From Takakia lepidozioides (Eukaryota; Streptophyta; Takakiopsida; Takakiales; Takakiaceae), in assembly GCA_030704615.1 (NCBI GenBank), contig CM060731.1, forward strand, positions 4,464,001-4,528,000: 64,000 nt of DNA, written 5' to 3'. This document shows positions 32,652-44,348 of the stretch, piece by piece; positions within the stretch are counted from its first letter, which is position 1, and every line of letters begins with the position of its first letter. The notes beneath the pieces were generated by a model that was given only the letters and a program-made list of their open reading frames with translations, made no database searches and was not told the DNA's origin. Made by a program: the position numbers and the translations under genes.

Positions 32652-33440
32652 TTGTTACCTGAGCAGCTGGTGTTTGTCGATTATCCGGAGGGAGAACCTA
32701 TTCCACGGCCTGAGCTCCCGCTGGACACGCCCTCAGAGTTCTGGGCCAGGACCTTTGAGGAAACTGCACGCAAAGAAGCTTGCAAGCCCATACACACTAA
32801 AGCGAAGCAGAGAGAGCAGAGCCGGCGCATTCGCGAGTCTCTTCATGGAGCCTATGCCGCACGCCTTCTCCTCAAGCTTCATTCCAGGGAAGTCACTCTA
32901 CAGATTCCCCTTGCTAGTACCAAGGAGCAGTTGGAGAGTGGTGAGAAACTTAGTTGGGTTGTCTTGGGCATTCCACAATTCTCTGTGAGTCAAGAATTAG
33001 GTGTAGAGCTTGAGAGCTTCATGCTTCCTGACAAGCCGAACCCTCTACGATTGTAGGAACTGGTTAAAGGAGGTACATCAATTCTGCTTGCTAATTTAAG
33101 GCCTCGGGTTCCGCCAGCCCCTACCCGGATCCCTGGTATTCCCGACTCTGAGTTCCATTTTTGTCCCAGTGATGTGTTGATCTTTCCGGGGGGGTGTTTT
33201 CAGCGTGAAACAGTAGGTCTCTACAAGGCTGAAGCAGCCAAGGCATATCCTGCCCATACGCTATTGGTGAAGGAAATGGTGGTACGCAGCATCGTGCGCG
33301 TGACTTTTTGGCTCAAGGGTGAAGAGGAACTGTGGGCTTTCTTGGGGGAAGGAATGTACCTGTTGCACAAGCATCGCTTCATCACATCTCACTGTGTGTC
33401 TGGGTGGGATTCGAAGCTCAGTGCCCCTTCGGATAGGTAG
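32652..33440 (+). pseudogene. Right part of the open frame split by CACTA
   Basis: From codon TTG at 32,652 the frame runs LPEQLVFVDYPEGEPIPRPE through SEFWARTFEETARKEACK to a stop at 33,056. It resumes at about 33,174 with FPGGCFQRETVGLYKAEAAK and ends at 33,440. The family is not recognised. It sits 18 bases before a gag-like frame, so it is probably the first frame of a retroelement or an exapted piece of one. Confidence 0.45.
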
Positions 33441-33458
33441 CCGTGTATTCCTCTTATC

Positions 33459-34550
33459 ATGCCTGTATTTACAAGATCTATGCTAGAGAGAGAAGCAGAA
33501 GAGACGATGGGACTAAGTGAGTTGGAAAAACGTGCAGCGGAGGAGAGGGAAGAGACAACAACTAATGAAAGAAATAATACGGAAAGGGGAGAGTCGTCTG
33601 GAGATCACAAGGATCCGGCGACTGTGCTTCAACCCACATTTGATTTGGACAAGTTGTGTGAAGCCATGGGGGTGATTTCAAATTGCCCCCCGCTTATGAA
33701 GATGTTGTTGAAACAAACTGAAGTTCCGGATACCACTCCACGGAAAACTGATCATGGGGAGTGAATGCATAAGCAACAATATCCTAAGTACAACTTAGGG
33801 GAGGATTTTGAGTCCTTCTTGGAATTTTTTGAAATCAACACTGAAATGAATGGAGTTCCCCCACGGTTCCAGGTAAAGTCTTTTCGGATCTGTCTCAAGG
33901 GAGAGGCCAAGCAACTATTTGAGTCCAATATTAAGGACAAAAATGATCTTACTTGGGTAGAAGCCAGAAAATTGGCTCGCAAGCTCTTTCGTGAAGAAAA
34001 GCCCATAGCTTATACCACACCAGACTTAAAATTTCATTATGGCGACAGTGTGTGGAAATACTACAGTGACTTGCGAACTGCAATCTGTAAGTCAGTTCTA
34101 ATTGCCTCAGAGAGACCTGCTATTTTGAAACATTGTTTTCTAAAGGGCTTGCCCCCTGCTGAGAAAGTGTTTCTACAAAAACAGACTTACACCACTGAAG
34201 ATGAGATGGTGGAATTGATTGAAGAAAGGTTACGTCTCAAAGCTGCCAAGGCAGGCCTGTCTAAAGTTACCAATGCAAAACACACTCATCTGGCAAGTGA
34301 TGGTAACTGTGTAGAGCATACTGATGGGGGGTTCCCATCCCACACAAAAAACATCTTTCCCATGAAAACTTTGGTAGAAGCCTTTTTCGACAGTTTGGCC
34401 TCGAACTCCCTGTTCACTTCCTGCAACATGCATCCCAACTTTGCTCTATGTCCTCTGTTACAAGGCACTCCTCTCCTTTCGTGTTGGTTGTGGAAAGATC
34501 TTATACAGTCTGACGATTCAAATTATTATTTTTCTTCTGCTTACCAATAT
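33459..34550 (+). pseudogene. Retrotransposon gag-like frame, interrupted
   Basis: The first piece starts MPVFTRSMLEREAEETMGLS and is rich in Glu and Arg. A stop at 33,762 precedes a second piece with NLGEDFESFLEFFEINTEMN, FRICLKGEAKQLFESNI, WVEARKLARKLF and LKHCFLKGLPPAEKVFL. This is the helix pattern of a Ty3/gypsy-type capsid region (retrotransposon gag). After about 34,300 the similarity fades and at 34,550 array repeats begin. No protease or polymerase follows, so the element is truncated. Confidence 0.6.
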
Positions 34551-35761
34551 ATGAAGCAAGCTGTGTGTTTTGTTTTGTTTTGTAGCGTCGTTGAGATCTC
34601 CCAAGCCGCGGGGCCCCAACCCTGGTGCTTGGTGCTATTGGAAAGCCCTCGATGAGGAAGGGTGCACCGGCTTGGTCTCATGATTTTTGGACCTGCGGTG
34701 TGGGAGATACGGTTCTTCAAGTGCTTTTGGTCTCTGGAAATTCGGAAAAAATAGTAAAGTGGGCTTTCTTGGAACAATGATTGGCCCTTCATGTGGGAGA
34801 TTTGGAATTTCAAAGTGGGCTTTGTTGGAACAATGACATGGAGATCTCCCAAACTGTAGGGTCTGTGGATGCATAGGGGATTGCACTTGGACTTTGATGA
34901 CATTGGACATGCGGTGTGGGAGATGTCAAATTTCAAGTACTTTCGGTCGCTGGAAATTCGCGAAAAATAGCAAAGGAGGCTTTCTTGGGACAATGATTGG
35001 AGCCTCAATAGGAGATATATCAATATATAATGTTACTACTCGATAAAATCATGGAAAAAAATGAATTGGGCCTTGACATGGGAGACGTACGTGGATACAT
35101 AGGAGATTGTAGTTGGGCTTCGATGACACTGGACACTTGGGCCAACGGCACAGGCTACCCTAGTAGTTATGGAATGCTTTGTTGTTATAACACGTGTACT
35201 TGTCCTATGGTAGTGTCTATTTGGCCTTAGCTTAGTCATATGAAATATGTTTAACACAAATTTTTTGGGGATAGCCTCGGGACTCACAATGCTACCCACC
35301 TAGACCTGGTTATCATTTTTGGTCTCTTGTTAAAAATCTATGGATTTTTCCAAATTATGTTGGTTTTCTCTTTGATGTGTGAGATGACAAAGTCCAAGCC
35401 TGTCACATAAACAATGAGTTGAATGTAACGATGATGCAAGTGATTTGTGGCAGACAGTGTAAATCATGTCTATGCCTGTTTGTCCTAGTTATGTCATAGG
35501 TTATAGTAACATATTTCACTACTAGTTATATTATTTTTCATAGTTATAATTGTCAATGACGGCATGCCCTAAAGAAACCAAGTAGACAAACATTTGATAA
35601 TCAATATATGAAGCGAGACGTTTGTTTGTTTGTTTTGTTTTGTAGCGTTGAGATGTCCCCAACCGCAGTGTGGGAGATACGGAATTCCAAGTACTTTTGG
35701 TCGCTGGAAATTCACAAAAAATAGCAAAAATGGCAACGTGGGCATTCCTGGGACAATGGTT

Positions 35762-35824
35762 GGAGCGTCGACGGGAGAGATATCAAGGGAAAGGTCTCCG
35801 GTTCAAATCTGGTCGTCGGCTCTA
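35762..35824 (+). repeat. tRNA-like module, copy 1
   Basis: The B-box-like GGTTCAAATCTGG lies inside a T-arm-like hairpin and follows GATATCAAGGGAAAGGTCTC. The flanks GGAGC and GCTCT can pair as a short acceptor-like stem. Confidence 0.45.
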
Positions 35825-36047
35825 TGGAAAAAAAAATTGGATGACTTAGATGACATTGGACATTTGGGCACACACTTGGATACGTAGGAAAGAGCACTTG
35901 GTCTTAGATTTCAATTCTTCACACTTGGACCAACGGCACAAGCTACCCTAGAGGTCGCACTTGGGCCTCGATATAAGAGATGCACTTGGGGCGCTTAGAT
36001 GACATTGGACCCTTGGGCCAACGGCAGAGGCTACCTAGAGGTCGCAC

Positions 36048-36852
36048 CACGGGGTCACTATATGTATTTTTTCCATATCACGTGCGTACAAAGGTATATT
36101 TATACTAGGCTATATTTTTAAAATTTTGTATTTTTTTCCATCCTATCTTTAGGTAATATTATAAAACCCTTTGTTTCCTAATACCCTATTTTTCTTTATG
36201 TTTGTAACAATAATTAGACCCTATTTTAAATTGTCTTTTTAAATAATTACAAAATTTCAAAGCATATACACAAACAACATTCCATACATAAGTCAAATGT
36301 CGGACCTAAAGAAAAGTTTAATTTTCATTAGCCACGAACTCATTCAAAGCCGCAGCATCACTTGGATATAAAGAGTACAAGTTCTGAGATGGTTCAAATG
36401 TCATAGTCACTGTTGAGATTATGGTCTCAACATCAATCCACTCTGTATCACTGGAATCATATTTGAACTTCAGGTGACCGCTACCTTTAGAGAACCAAAT
36501 AAAAAACACCATAATCGAATGACCCCCAAATTTGGGGAGAGCAGGCTTATTCATCAAATAAGCCTGATGAATGAATGAAGTTTTGAGAAGATTTCATCTT
36601 GATGGATTAGAGTTGGATGAAATATGAGAAACTTCACAAGGATGGATACATAAAACCTTTTATTACATTAATTTTTTTAAAAGTAAAACTCTGGATTTTT
36701 TGTGACATTGTTTTAAGAAAAAACTGGGTGAAAAGTTATTGCCCTATCATATTTTCTAAGTAAAACTTTTCTAAAATTTACCTCAAAAAATAAACTACAC
36801 CCTATATTTGTTCTCACGTGGTTTTGAAAATACGGGGAGTGACCCCCCCAAG
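36048..36852. mobile_element. hAT-like element, 805 bp
   Basis: An 8-bp duplication GGTCGCAC lies at 36,040-36,047 and 36,853-36,860. It matches the array unit GAGGTCGCACTTGGG that it interrupts. The ends share GGGGTCACT, then GTATTTT and CACGTG at similar spacing when one end is reverse-complemented. The inside is AT-rich with one short minus frame (36,318-36,557) of unknown nature. Confidence 0.65.
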
Positions 36853-37178
36853 GGTCGCACTTGGGCCTCGACATAGGAGACGCACTTCCATACATAGGAG
36901 ATTGCACTTGGCCTTAGATGACACTTGACATTTGGGCCAATGGCACAGGCTACCCTAGTCAATATATTTTATTTTGTGTTGTCACGTTGAGATGTCCCGA
37001 ACCGCAACGCCCTAGCCCTAGTGCTTGGTACCATTGGAAAGCCCTCGACGAGGAGGGGTACACAGACTTGGTCTCAGGATTTTTGGACATGCGGTGTGGG
37101 AGATGTGGAATTCCAAGTACTTTGGGTCGCTAGAAATTTGGAAAAAATAGAAAAGTGGGCTTTCCTAGCACAATGATT

Positions 37179-37240
37179 GGAGCCTCGACATGAGAGATAT
37201 CAAGGAAAAGGTCTCTGGTTCAAATCAGGTCGTAGATTAC
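37179..37240 (+). repeat. tRNA-like module, copy 2
   Basis: Starts with GGAGCCTCGACATGAGAG and keeps GTCTCTGGTTCAAATCAGG. The stem CTG/CAG around GTTCAAAT is kept by paired changes relative to CCGG/CCGG in copy 3. The acceptor-like 3' side is lost. Confidence 0.45.
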
Positions 37241-37552
37241 GTGGGAAAAAAATGATTAGATGTGGATGACTTAGATGACATTGGACACTTGGGCCAACTA
37301 CACAGACTACCCTAGTCAATATATGAAGCGAGACGTTTGTTTTGTTTGTTATGTTTTGTCACGTTGAGATGTCCCAAACCACGGGCCCGGCCCCGGTGCT
37401 TGGTACCCTTGGAAAGCTCGACGAGGAGGGGTGCACGGGCTTGTTTCTCATCATTTTTGAACCTGCAGTGTGGGAGATATGGAATTCCAAGTACTTTTGG
37501 TGGCTGGAAATTCATGAAAAATAGCAAAATGGGCTTTCCTAGGACAATGATT

Positions 37553-37614
37553 GGAGCCTCGGGAGGAGAGATATCAAGGGAAAGGTCTCCGGTTCAAATC
37601 CGGTCGTAGGCTCT
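37553..37614 (+). repeat. tRNA-like module, copy 3 (best)
   Basis: GGAGCCT at 37,553-37,559 pairs over seven positions with AGGCTCT at 37,608-37,614. CCGG-TTCAAAT-CCGG at 37,589-37,603 is a T-arm-like hairpin with a seven-base loop and a B box. The whole is about 62 bases, too short for a normal tRNA: a D arm is missing and the T stem has four pairs. It may be a minimal tRNA-derived SINE head. Confidence 0.5.
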
Positions 37615-38498
37615 CTAGGAAAAAAAATGATTAGATATGGCTACAACGAATTTCAAGTACTTTTGGCTGTTGGAAATTCGTGAAAAATGGCAAAGTGGGC
37701 TTTCTTGCAACAATGATTGGCCCTTCATTTCTCTTTCGTGCACGTGTTTATGAACATGAATTGGGTAATTTAAAAAAAAAAATTAAATGGGCTTTCTTGG
37801 GACAATGATTGGAGCCTTGAATTTCAAGTATGTTTGGTCGGTGGAAATTCATGAAAAATAGCATAGTGGGCTTTTCTGGAACAATGATTGGAACCCCTCC
37901 TCGTCTAGGGCTTTCCAACGGTACCAAGCACCGGGGCCGGGCCCCGCGGTTTGGGACATCTCAACGTGACAAAACAAAACAAACAAAACAAAACAAACGT
38001 CTCGCTTCATATATTGATTACTACTCAATAAATTCATGGAAAAAAATAAATTGGGCCTTAACATGGGAGACGTACTTGGATACATAGGAGATTGCACTTA
38101 GATGGGCCTCGACATGGGAGACGCACATGGGAGACGCACTTGGATACATAGGAGATTGCACTTGGGCTTAGATGAGAGTGGACACTTGGGCCTCTACATG
38201 GGAGATGCACTTGGATACATAGAAATTGCACTTGGCCTTAGATGGGCCTCGACATAGGTTACGAACATGGAAAACGCCCTTAGATACATAGAAAATTGCA
38301 CTTGGTCTTATTACATAACAATTCTTCACACACACATGCGCCAACGGCATAGGCTATACTAGAGGTCGTCGCACTTAGGCCCGGACATAGGAGACACATT
38401 GGGTCTTAGATTTCAATTCTTCACACATGGGCCAATGGCACATGCCACCCTAGAGGTCACACTTGGGCCAACGGCATAATTATATTTATAATATTTGA

Positions 38499-38672
38499 CG
38501 CCTCCCGAAGGAAGCGTAAATTATGGTGTCTTTTCACCCGGAAGGGTTACTGCCCTCCGCTAAGAAGGTGGACACCTTTGTGATACCACTCAGTGGATTG
38601 AACCCACAACCACTTTTGAGGTGGTATGTGCCCATTACCACTCGGCTACAACTTGGTTCAGGTTGTCCAACA
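38499..38672 (-). mobile_element. tRNA-derived SINE, copy 3
   Basis: On the minus strand, A box TAGCCGAGTGG (38,648-38,638) and B box GGTTCAATCC (38,604-38,595) stand 33 bases apart. This resembles a Ser- or Leu-type tRNA head. The body GGTGTCCACCTTCTTAGC, and GACACCATAATTTACGC near the other end, match the copies in the lipase intron. It lies within the repeat array. Confidence 0.75.
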
Positions 38673-39879
38673 ACACAATTCTACCTTAGAGGTCGTACTT
38701 GGGCCTCAACATAGGCACTTGGATACATATGAGATTAATGCACTCGGGCTTAGATGACACTTGGGCCAACGACACAGGCTACCCTAGTCAATATATAAAG
38801 CAAGATTGTTTGTTTGTTTTGTTTTGTTTTGTAGCGTTGAGATGTCCCAAACTGGGGGGCCCCCAACCCTGGTGCTTGGTACCGTTGGAAAGCCCTCGAT
38901 GAGGAGGGGTGCAACGACTTGATCTCATGATTTTTGGACCTGCGGTGTTGGAGATATGGAATTTCAAGTACTTTTGGTGTTTGGAAATTCGCAAAAAATT
39001 AGCAAAATGGGCCTTCTTGGGACAATGATTAGAGCCTCGACAGGAGATACATCAATAATGATTGGATATAATACTACTCAATAAATTCATGGAAAAAAAT
39101 AAATGGGGCCTTAACATTGGAGACATACTTAGATACATAAGAGATTGTCCACTAGGCTTAGATGGGCCTCAACATAGGAGAAGCACATGGGAGATGCCCT
39201 TGGATACATAGGAGAGTCGAGACGCACTTGGATACATAGGATATCACACTTGGGCTTAGATGACAGTGGACACTTGGGCCTCTACATGGAAGATGCACTT
39301 GGATAGATAAAAGATTGCACTTGGGCTTAGATGGGCCTCGACATAGGAGACGCACTTGGATACATAGGAAATTGCACTTGGTCTTAGATTTCAATTCTTC
39401 ACACATAGGCCAAGGCAGAGGCTACCCTAGAGGTCACACTTGGGCCTGGACATGGAAGACGCACTTGGATACATAGGAGATTGCACTTGGACATAAGAAA
39501 TATGATATATGATATTAGTAGGATATAGGATATCGATATATGAAGGAAGTCAGTTTGTTTGTTTGTTTTGTTTTGTTTTGTAGCGTCGTTGAGATCTCCC
39601 AAACCGCGGGGCCTAGCCTTGATGCTTGGTGTTGTTGGAAAGCCCTTGATGAGGAGGGGTGCACCAGCTTGGTCTCATGATTTTTGGACCTACGGTGTGG
39701 AAGATATGGAATTTCAACTACTTTTGGCTAGGATAGCCTGTGTTGTTGGCTCAAGTGTCCACTGTCATCTAAGCCCAAATGTAACGTCTTCTATGTATTG
39801 CGTCTCCTATGTCGAGGTCTAAGTGCGACCCCTAGGGTAGCTTGTACCTTTGGCCAATGTGTAAAAAATTGAAATTGGG

Positions 39880-39956
39880 CCCACCCCTGAAAGGGGGCAG
39901 TAGCCGCAAGGCGAAGTGGCCCTTAGTTACGCCAGCTTCGGCTAGAGTTTTTTTTT
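39880..39956 (+). mobile_element. LINE-tail fragment or SINE, short insertion
   Basis: CCCACCCCTGAAAGGGGGCA, then GCCGCAAGG and CGCCAGCTTCGGCT, end in a T run. Nearly the same segment is at 49,848-49,915, where it forms the 3' end of the LINE. ATTGAAAT lies on both sides and may be a target duplication. Confidence 0.55.
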
Positions 39957-40144
39957 CTAAAGAATTGAAATCTAAGACCAACTGCAATTTCCTATGTCCA
40001 AGTGCAATCTCCTAGGTATCCAAGGACGTCTCCCATGTCCAGGCCCAAGTGCGACCTCTAGGCTCTGCCATTGGCCTATGTGTGAAGAATTGAAATGTAA
40101 AACCAAGTGTAATTTCCTATGAATCCCGGTACGTCTCAGATATC

Positions 40145-40893
40145 GGGTGAGTGCAGGAATGACTAGACCAAAATGGACATTACCGGCACAGTTTTAGATG
40201 ACTGCAATTGATGGTGTCATCAATGTTTTTGAATTAACTCATTAAAACCAGCAAATATATATGTCGTTGGATTCCTAGCTTCAATACGACACCCACAACA
40301 ACTCTCCAATCATGAATCCGATAAGAAATGACAATGTTATGGACTTTTGAAGACCATACAGTGGACTTGTTTACGCAGTGAATGGAATTACAATGGACTC
40401 AAGAAGTCCGATGTGTCATTGGTCAATTCCATTGAAATTTGGACATAAGATGACCATTTTGGTCCACATCATAGATATGGATTTGAAGTGGCAAAATCCC
40501 TCTCCATTTGGCTCCTATGGACTAATAGATGTCCCAAAAAGATGGTTTATTTTGCCAAGTCCATGGTGTAAGTTTTGATTTTGATTTTGAGGTGTCATAT
40601 TTTACTACAAATGATACAAAAATATAATCTACAATGGCTTGGTTGTATATAGACAAATCGATGTAAATTCTAATTTTTGATATATCAAATCTTATTCAAA
40701 TTAAAGACTAAAATTTATCGTAAAAATTATCTTTGATGTTTGGGGTAAGACCCTTTACTAAAAATGTTGAATATACCATTGTCTATCATCGTTAGAATTA
40801 TTTGGGGAAATGTCGTCAACTTTAAATTTGGTCATGGACTTCCATGGAATGCAACATCTGCCGTTTTTGGTCCAGTCATTCCTGCATTCACCC
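40145..40893. mobile_element. MITE-like element, 749 bp
   Basis: The left end is GGGTGAGTGCAGGAATGACT. The right end, reverse-complemented, is GGGTGAATGCAGGAATGACT. The match continues through GACCAAAA, 27 of 29 overall. TATC lies on each side (40,141-40,144 and 40,894-40,897), and joining the flanks restores an array unit. There is no transposase frame. The superfamily is not fixed by a 4-bp duplication alone. Confidence 0.8.
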
Positions 40894-41199
40894 TATCGAG
40901 ACCCATCTAAGCCCAAGTGCAATCTTCTATCTATCCAAGTGCATCTCCTATGTAGAGGCCCAAGTGTCCAATGTCATCTAAGCCCAAGTGCGTCTCCTAT
41001 GTATCCCGGAGGACATCTCCCATGTGCGTTTCCTATGTCCAGGCCCATCTAAGCCCAATGTGCAATCTCCTGTGTATCTAAGTACGTATCCTATGTCAAG
41101 GTCCCATTTATTTTTTTCCATGAATTTATTAAGTGGTAATATATCCAATCATTATTGATATATCTCCTGTCGAGGCTCCAATCATTGTCCCAAGAAAGC

Positions 41200-43626
41200 C
41201 CACCTAGCTACCCCAAACCACCATCGCGCTCCCAACATGTTCATTTGCAACACCTCCAAACACTGTTATGCTTTCCCACTCCTGCATGCTTAACACACAC
41301 ATGCATGTTCAAGGCAATGTAACTCTTCACCCCATCATCCGAGCATCATCCAAGGGAGCTGCTCCCTCAATATTCATCAAGGCCGGCCCAAAACCAAATC
41401 CAATCAATATTCCATGGCTCCGCCCTAAACCCAACAAACGTCCGTCCCACACAACCCCAAGTACCCGAGCCACCCCAACCAGCTGCTATATCATCGCCAC
41501 TTGTTAATCACCCCACAGAACATCCCATAACACCCGTCCACACATTAGAGGAAATACAAGGCATAACTCAAAAAATGTCCTTGGATCATTATGGAGCCAC
41601 ATGTGTCAAAACTCTATACAATTGTCAATGGAAGGGAACAACTCCCAAACGTAACACCTGGGAAAACAATGATCACCTTTCTAGCACCCACGGAAACCCC
41701 AATCTACACCATAGTGTCCAGATGGTTACCGAACACCACCGACGAACCAATACCCACTACTTGTCGCATATTCATACCCAACACGTGGATGAACCACAAG
41801 CCAACGATAGACGCTTCATCAGCCTGCCAAGAAGTATCCCAAATCTACACATCTCTATAGTTGAATGTAAACCAGATAAAGACATCCAGAAGTCTTAGCC
41901 CCACATTCGACACACTCACAATGATTTGGCACACATATATATTGGACCACTAGGGGTACTACATTGGTAGCATTTCACTCCAAAGATTGGAGTGGTTATA
42001 GAAAATGTTTCATTCTAACCCATTCCACCTTACAGACTCGCAGACGCCGTCAGCATTTGTGGTACATGTCTCCAGACTCATTCAGCGTTACGCACAAGAT
42101 CTACCACCCAAAACATCCACAACAATAAACGAACTTTCACTTGCACACTCCCACTTGACCCTCCGTGTGCTCCTTGTAGACTTCCTCACCATAGAGTTGC
42201 AACTCACTCACTCATACTATTCTAATCCTCTTACATGCCCACTGGGTTTATATACTTACTCAAGTTTACACGACATAGATCAACACTTTGGATCACTGGG
42301 GACTCAAAGGTCCCACCAGTGGCAAGGGCGAGGGTTTGCACATCCCCCCAATACCGCTTCCGCAAATGAAGCGCTTCATTGGACGCGCATTGCTGCACAT
42401 ATGTCTCCAAAAGCATTCACCATCTTATTATTCCTAATACTAACCACACCAAGTCTAAACACCCAATACTAAACGATCCCCCTAGAGTATTCACGTTAGC
42501 TACATTTGAACCTCCCTCGATCATTTATCAACCCCCACCGCCATGGCGCAATTACATGAAATACCCAGAACCGTTACTAACTAAACTGACATGTGTACTA
42601 CACCACTCACAAAACCCACAAATACCTATCACTTTCCACCATCAACTGGACCGGATTCTAAAACATTTATTTGGTTACACAGCCACGGTCCACCCGCCTA
42701 CCCAAACACCCAACAAATACTCCCAAATCAACCCAGACAAACCATCGAGATATGTGACCCCTAGGCCTCTTTGGGCAACGAGACAAAAAACCTTTGCTAT
42801 ACCACTCCCAGATTTCACGGAACCCACGACCTTGAAATTTCCACCACAAAAATGCATATATATTGATGGCTCCCTAAAAGATGCCCAGGCGGGTTATGGT
42901 ATATATTTGGTTGGCACCATCACCAAAATATATAACCGACTCCCTGGTCGCCAAAATATCTTGCGAGTGGAGCTTATGGCTATACATGATGCTCTCAAAT
43001 CTCTCCCCTACCAACCTACTTCAACATACTATTTATTTACAGACAGCTTCTCTACACCTTCTCACCAACCAAATCTACAAGCCATCATCACAGATCCACC
43101 ATCCTGATATTACACTTATAAAAAGAATCGTCGATGTTGTATCCTCTTTACCGTTGCAAATCCATATACATAAAGTTCGATCTCACACAGACATAATAAA
43201 CAATGACATAGCATACCATCTTGCTCAACTTGGTGCAATTCAGCCAATCACCAATCCCTCGACCAACCCTATCCACTGGTTGCACACATACCCATTTTGG
43301 CTCATATCAACAAGGGCTAGATTCCCGACCATAGCTCACATATACGGTCGAACCTGCACACATACATTCAAGGCGAGACCAAACTATTCATACAAGAATC
43401 CCGTACCTACACAAAATCCTACATATCTAAGTGGGTCTCATCCCCACACCTGCTGCATAGTATGTCCAGTCACTTTTGGACATCCCCCAGGGTTACTGAT
43501 GCACAAATCAAACAAACTCGGAATGGTCAATACGTGGGCAATCAACGACGAAACTTGTTTTGACCATTATTGTACCCTAATAAACACTGTATGTTATGTT
43601 CATCCCAAAATCCCCAAATAGACATG
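41200..43626 (+). mobile_element. LINE with RNase H domain, left part
   Basis: The stretch is C- and A-rich, unlike its neighbours. Frames at 41,575-41,898, 42,005-42,472 and 42,379-43,107 look coding in composition. Only the last carries a domain I recognise, the RNase H described separately. No reverse transcriptase motif is visible, so the element is internally deleted or very diverged. It is cut at 43,627 by a Ty3 element and continues at 49,215. Confidence 0.55.
42850..43260 (+). pseudogene. RNase H domain of the LINE, frameshifted
   Basis: CIYIDGSLKDAQAGYGIYLV holds the first Asp, RVELMAIHDAL the Glu and LFTDS the second Asp. The frame then shifts near 43,060 and continues with HIHKVRSHTDIINNDIAYHL, the His loop and last motif, where the expected final Asp (A-D) is Tyr. 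The downstream part HTCCIVCPVTFGHPPGLLMH could be a zinc-finger region. Confidence 0.65.
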
Positions 43627-43627
43627 A

Positions 43628-44348
43628 TGTCGCGCACCTCACTTCGGTAAGCTCCCCCTCAAGTCATAGTTACTCGCTTTTCTGCGCGCGCCTAACTCCC
43701 AACCTGGCCGCTGGGCCAACTTGGAGCTTCGGCTGCTCACCGGGGCATAACGGTCCCCCTTCGTTCTCCCAATGAACCCTCCACCGATTTGGAACCAGCG
43801 GGAATTCCCTTTGGTAGTTGGCAGTCCGGAACAGCTCCCCACTCTTTGGTCGCTTTCCGGTTCGCTCGCTTACTCACTAGTTTTTGGTCACCAACAGGCT
43901 TGCACCGTTCTCGGGGTTACTACTCCCTATATATACTTCTGTAGCTGTCCGCGGGGGTTTCACAACCAGCCATGCTATTTTATGGCGAACCACCACGAAA
44001 ACCCTCGACTCCCGGTGATGAGTCGCGGTGAGTCTTGGCCCACTCACCACGGCCCCTATGGACCGTGATGAGTCCCAAGACTCCCCACCACGAGGTCTCC
44101 GCCCCCATGGTGAGTCCTATGCCACCCCCACTAAGTCCCGCTAAGCTACCACCACCCCTTGTGGAGCCACCCCCACCGCAACCCGGTGTGTGGGGCTCCA
44201 CCTAGTGAGTGCCTCCGCCTCCTTGAGTGCCTTGGGCACTCAAGGGTGCTTCAGCTCCCCATACCTATCGCTGCCGCTACCCCCACCACAGGGGCAGCCC
44301 CTCATGTGTCCCGACCCCCCTGCCCTAAAGGCAAAGGGCCGCGACACA
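43628..44348 (-). repeat. 3' LTR of the Ty3 element, 721 bp
   Basis: Begins TGTCGCGCACC and ends CGCGACACA on the plus strand. It has about 137 bases (GTGAGTCCTATGCC to CACTCAAGG, about 44,112-44,248) that the other LTR lacks. In the shared first 440 bases I count about six substitutions between the two LTRs. Confidence 0.9.

Larger units (their letters stand above)
34551..39730 (+). repeat. Array of two interleaved repeat families, forward
   Basis: Family 1 contains ATATGAAGC, a GTTTGTTTTGTTTTGT run, CGTTGAGATGTCCC, GGTGCTTGGTACC, GGAAAGCCCTCGA, TTTTTGGACCTGCGGTGT and AAGTACTTTTGG. It recurs near 34.56, 35.61, 36.96, 37.32, 38.79 and 39.54 kb, and in reverse at 37.90-38.02 kb. Family 2 has GACGCACTTGGATACATAGG, AGATTGCACTTGGGCTTAGA and CACTTGGGCCAACGGCACAG, and recurs many times. 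Spacing is irregular and units are 80-90% alike by eye. Open frames here are chance passages through the repeat. The origin is unknown, but the tRNA-like module suggests SINE ancestry for part of it. Confidence 0.75.
39731..41190 (-). repeat. Array repeats, reverse orientation
   Basis: From about 39,728 the family 2 units appear reverse-complemented (AGCCTGTGTTGTTGGCTCAA, TGTCCACTGTCATCTAAGCC, GTCTCCTATGTCGAGG) and continue to about 41,180. With the forward units to the left this forms a large imperfect inverted repeat with its turning point near 39.72 kb. Confidence 0.75.

Noticed and set aside
34540-35023. Minus-strand 160-codon frame
   Set aside because: It runs through repeat array DNA, and the same kind of frame appears at other array copies with different stops.
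35751-37620. Functional tRNA gene
   Set aside because: The D arm is missing, the T stem has only four pairs, there is no proper anticodon arm, and the module is embedded in a repeat.
39598-39822. Plus-strand frames across the array
   Set aside because: They are repeat-derived. The residues change with each unit and carry no domain.
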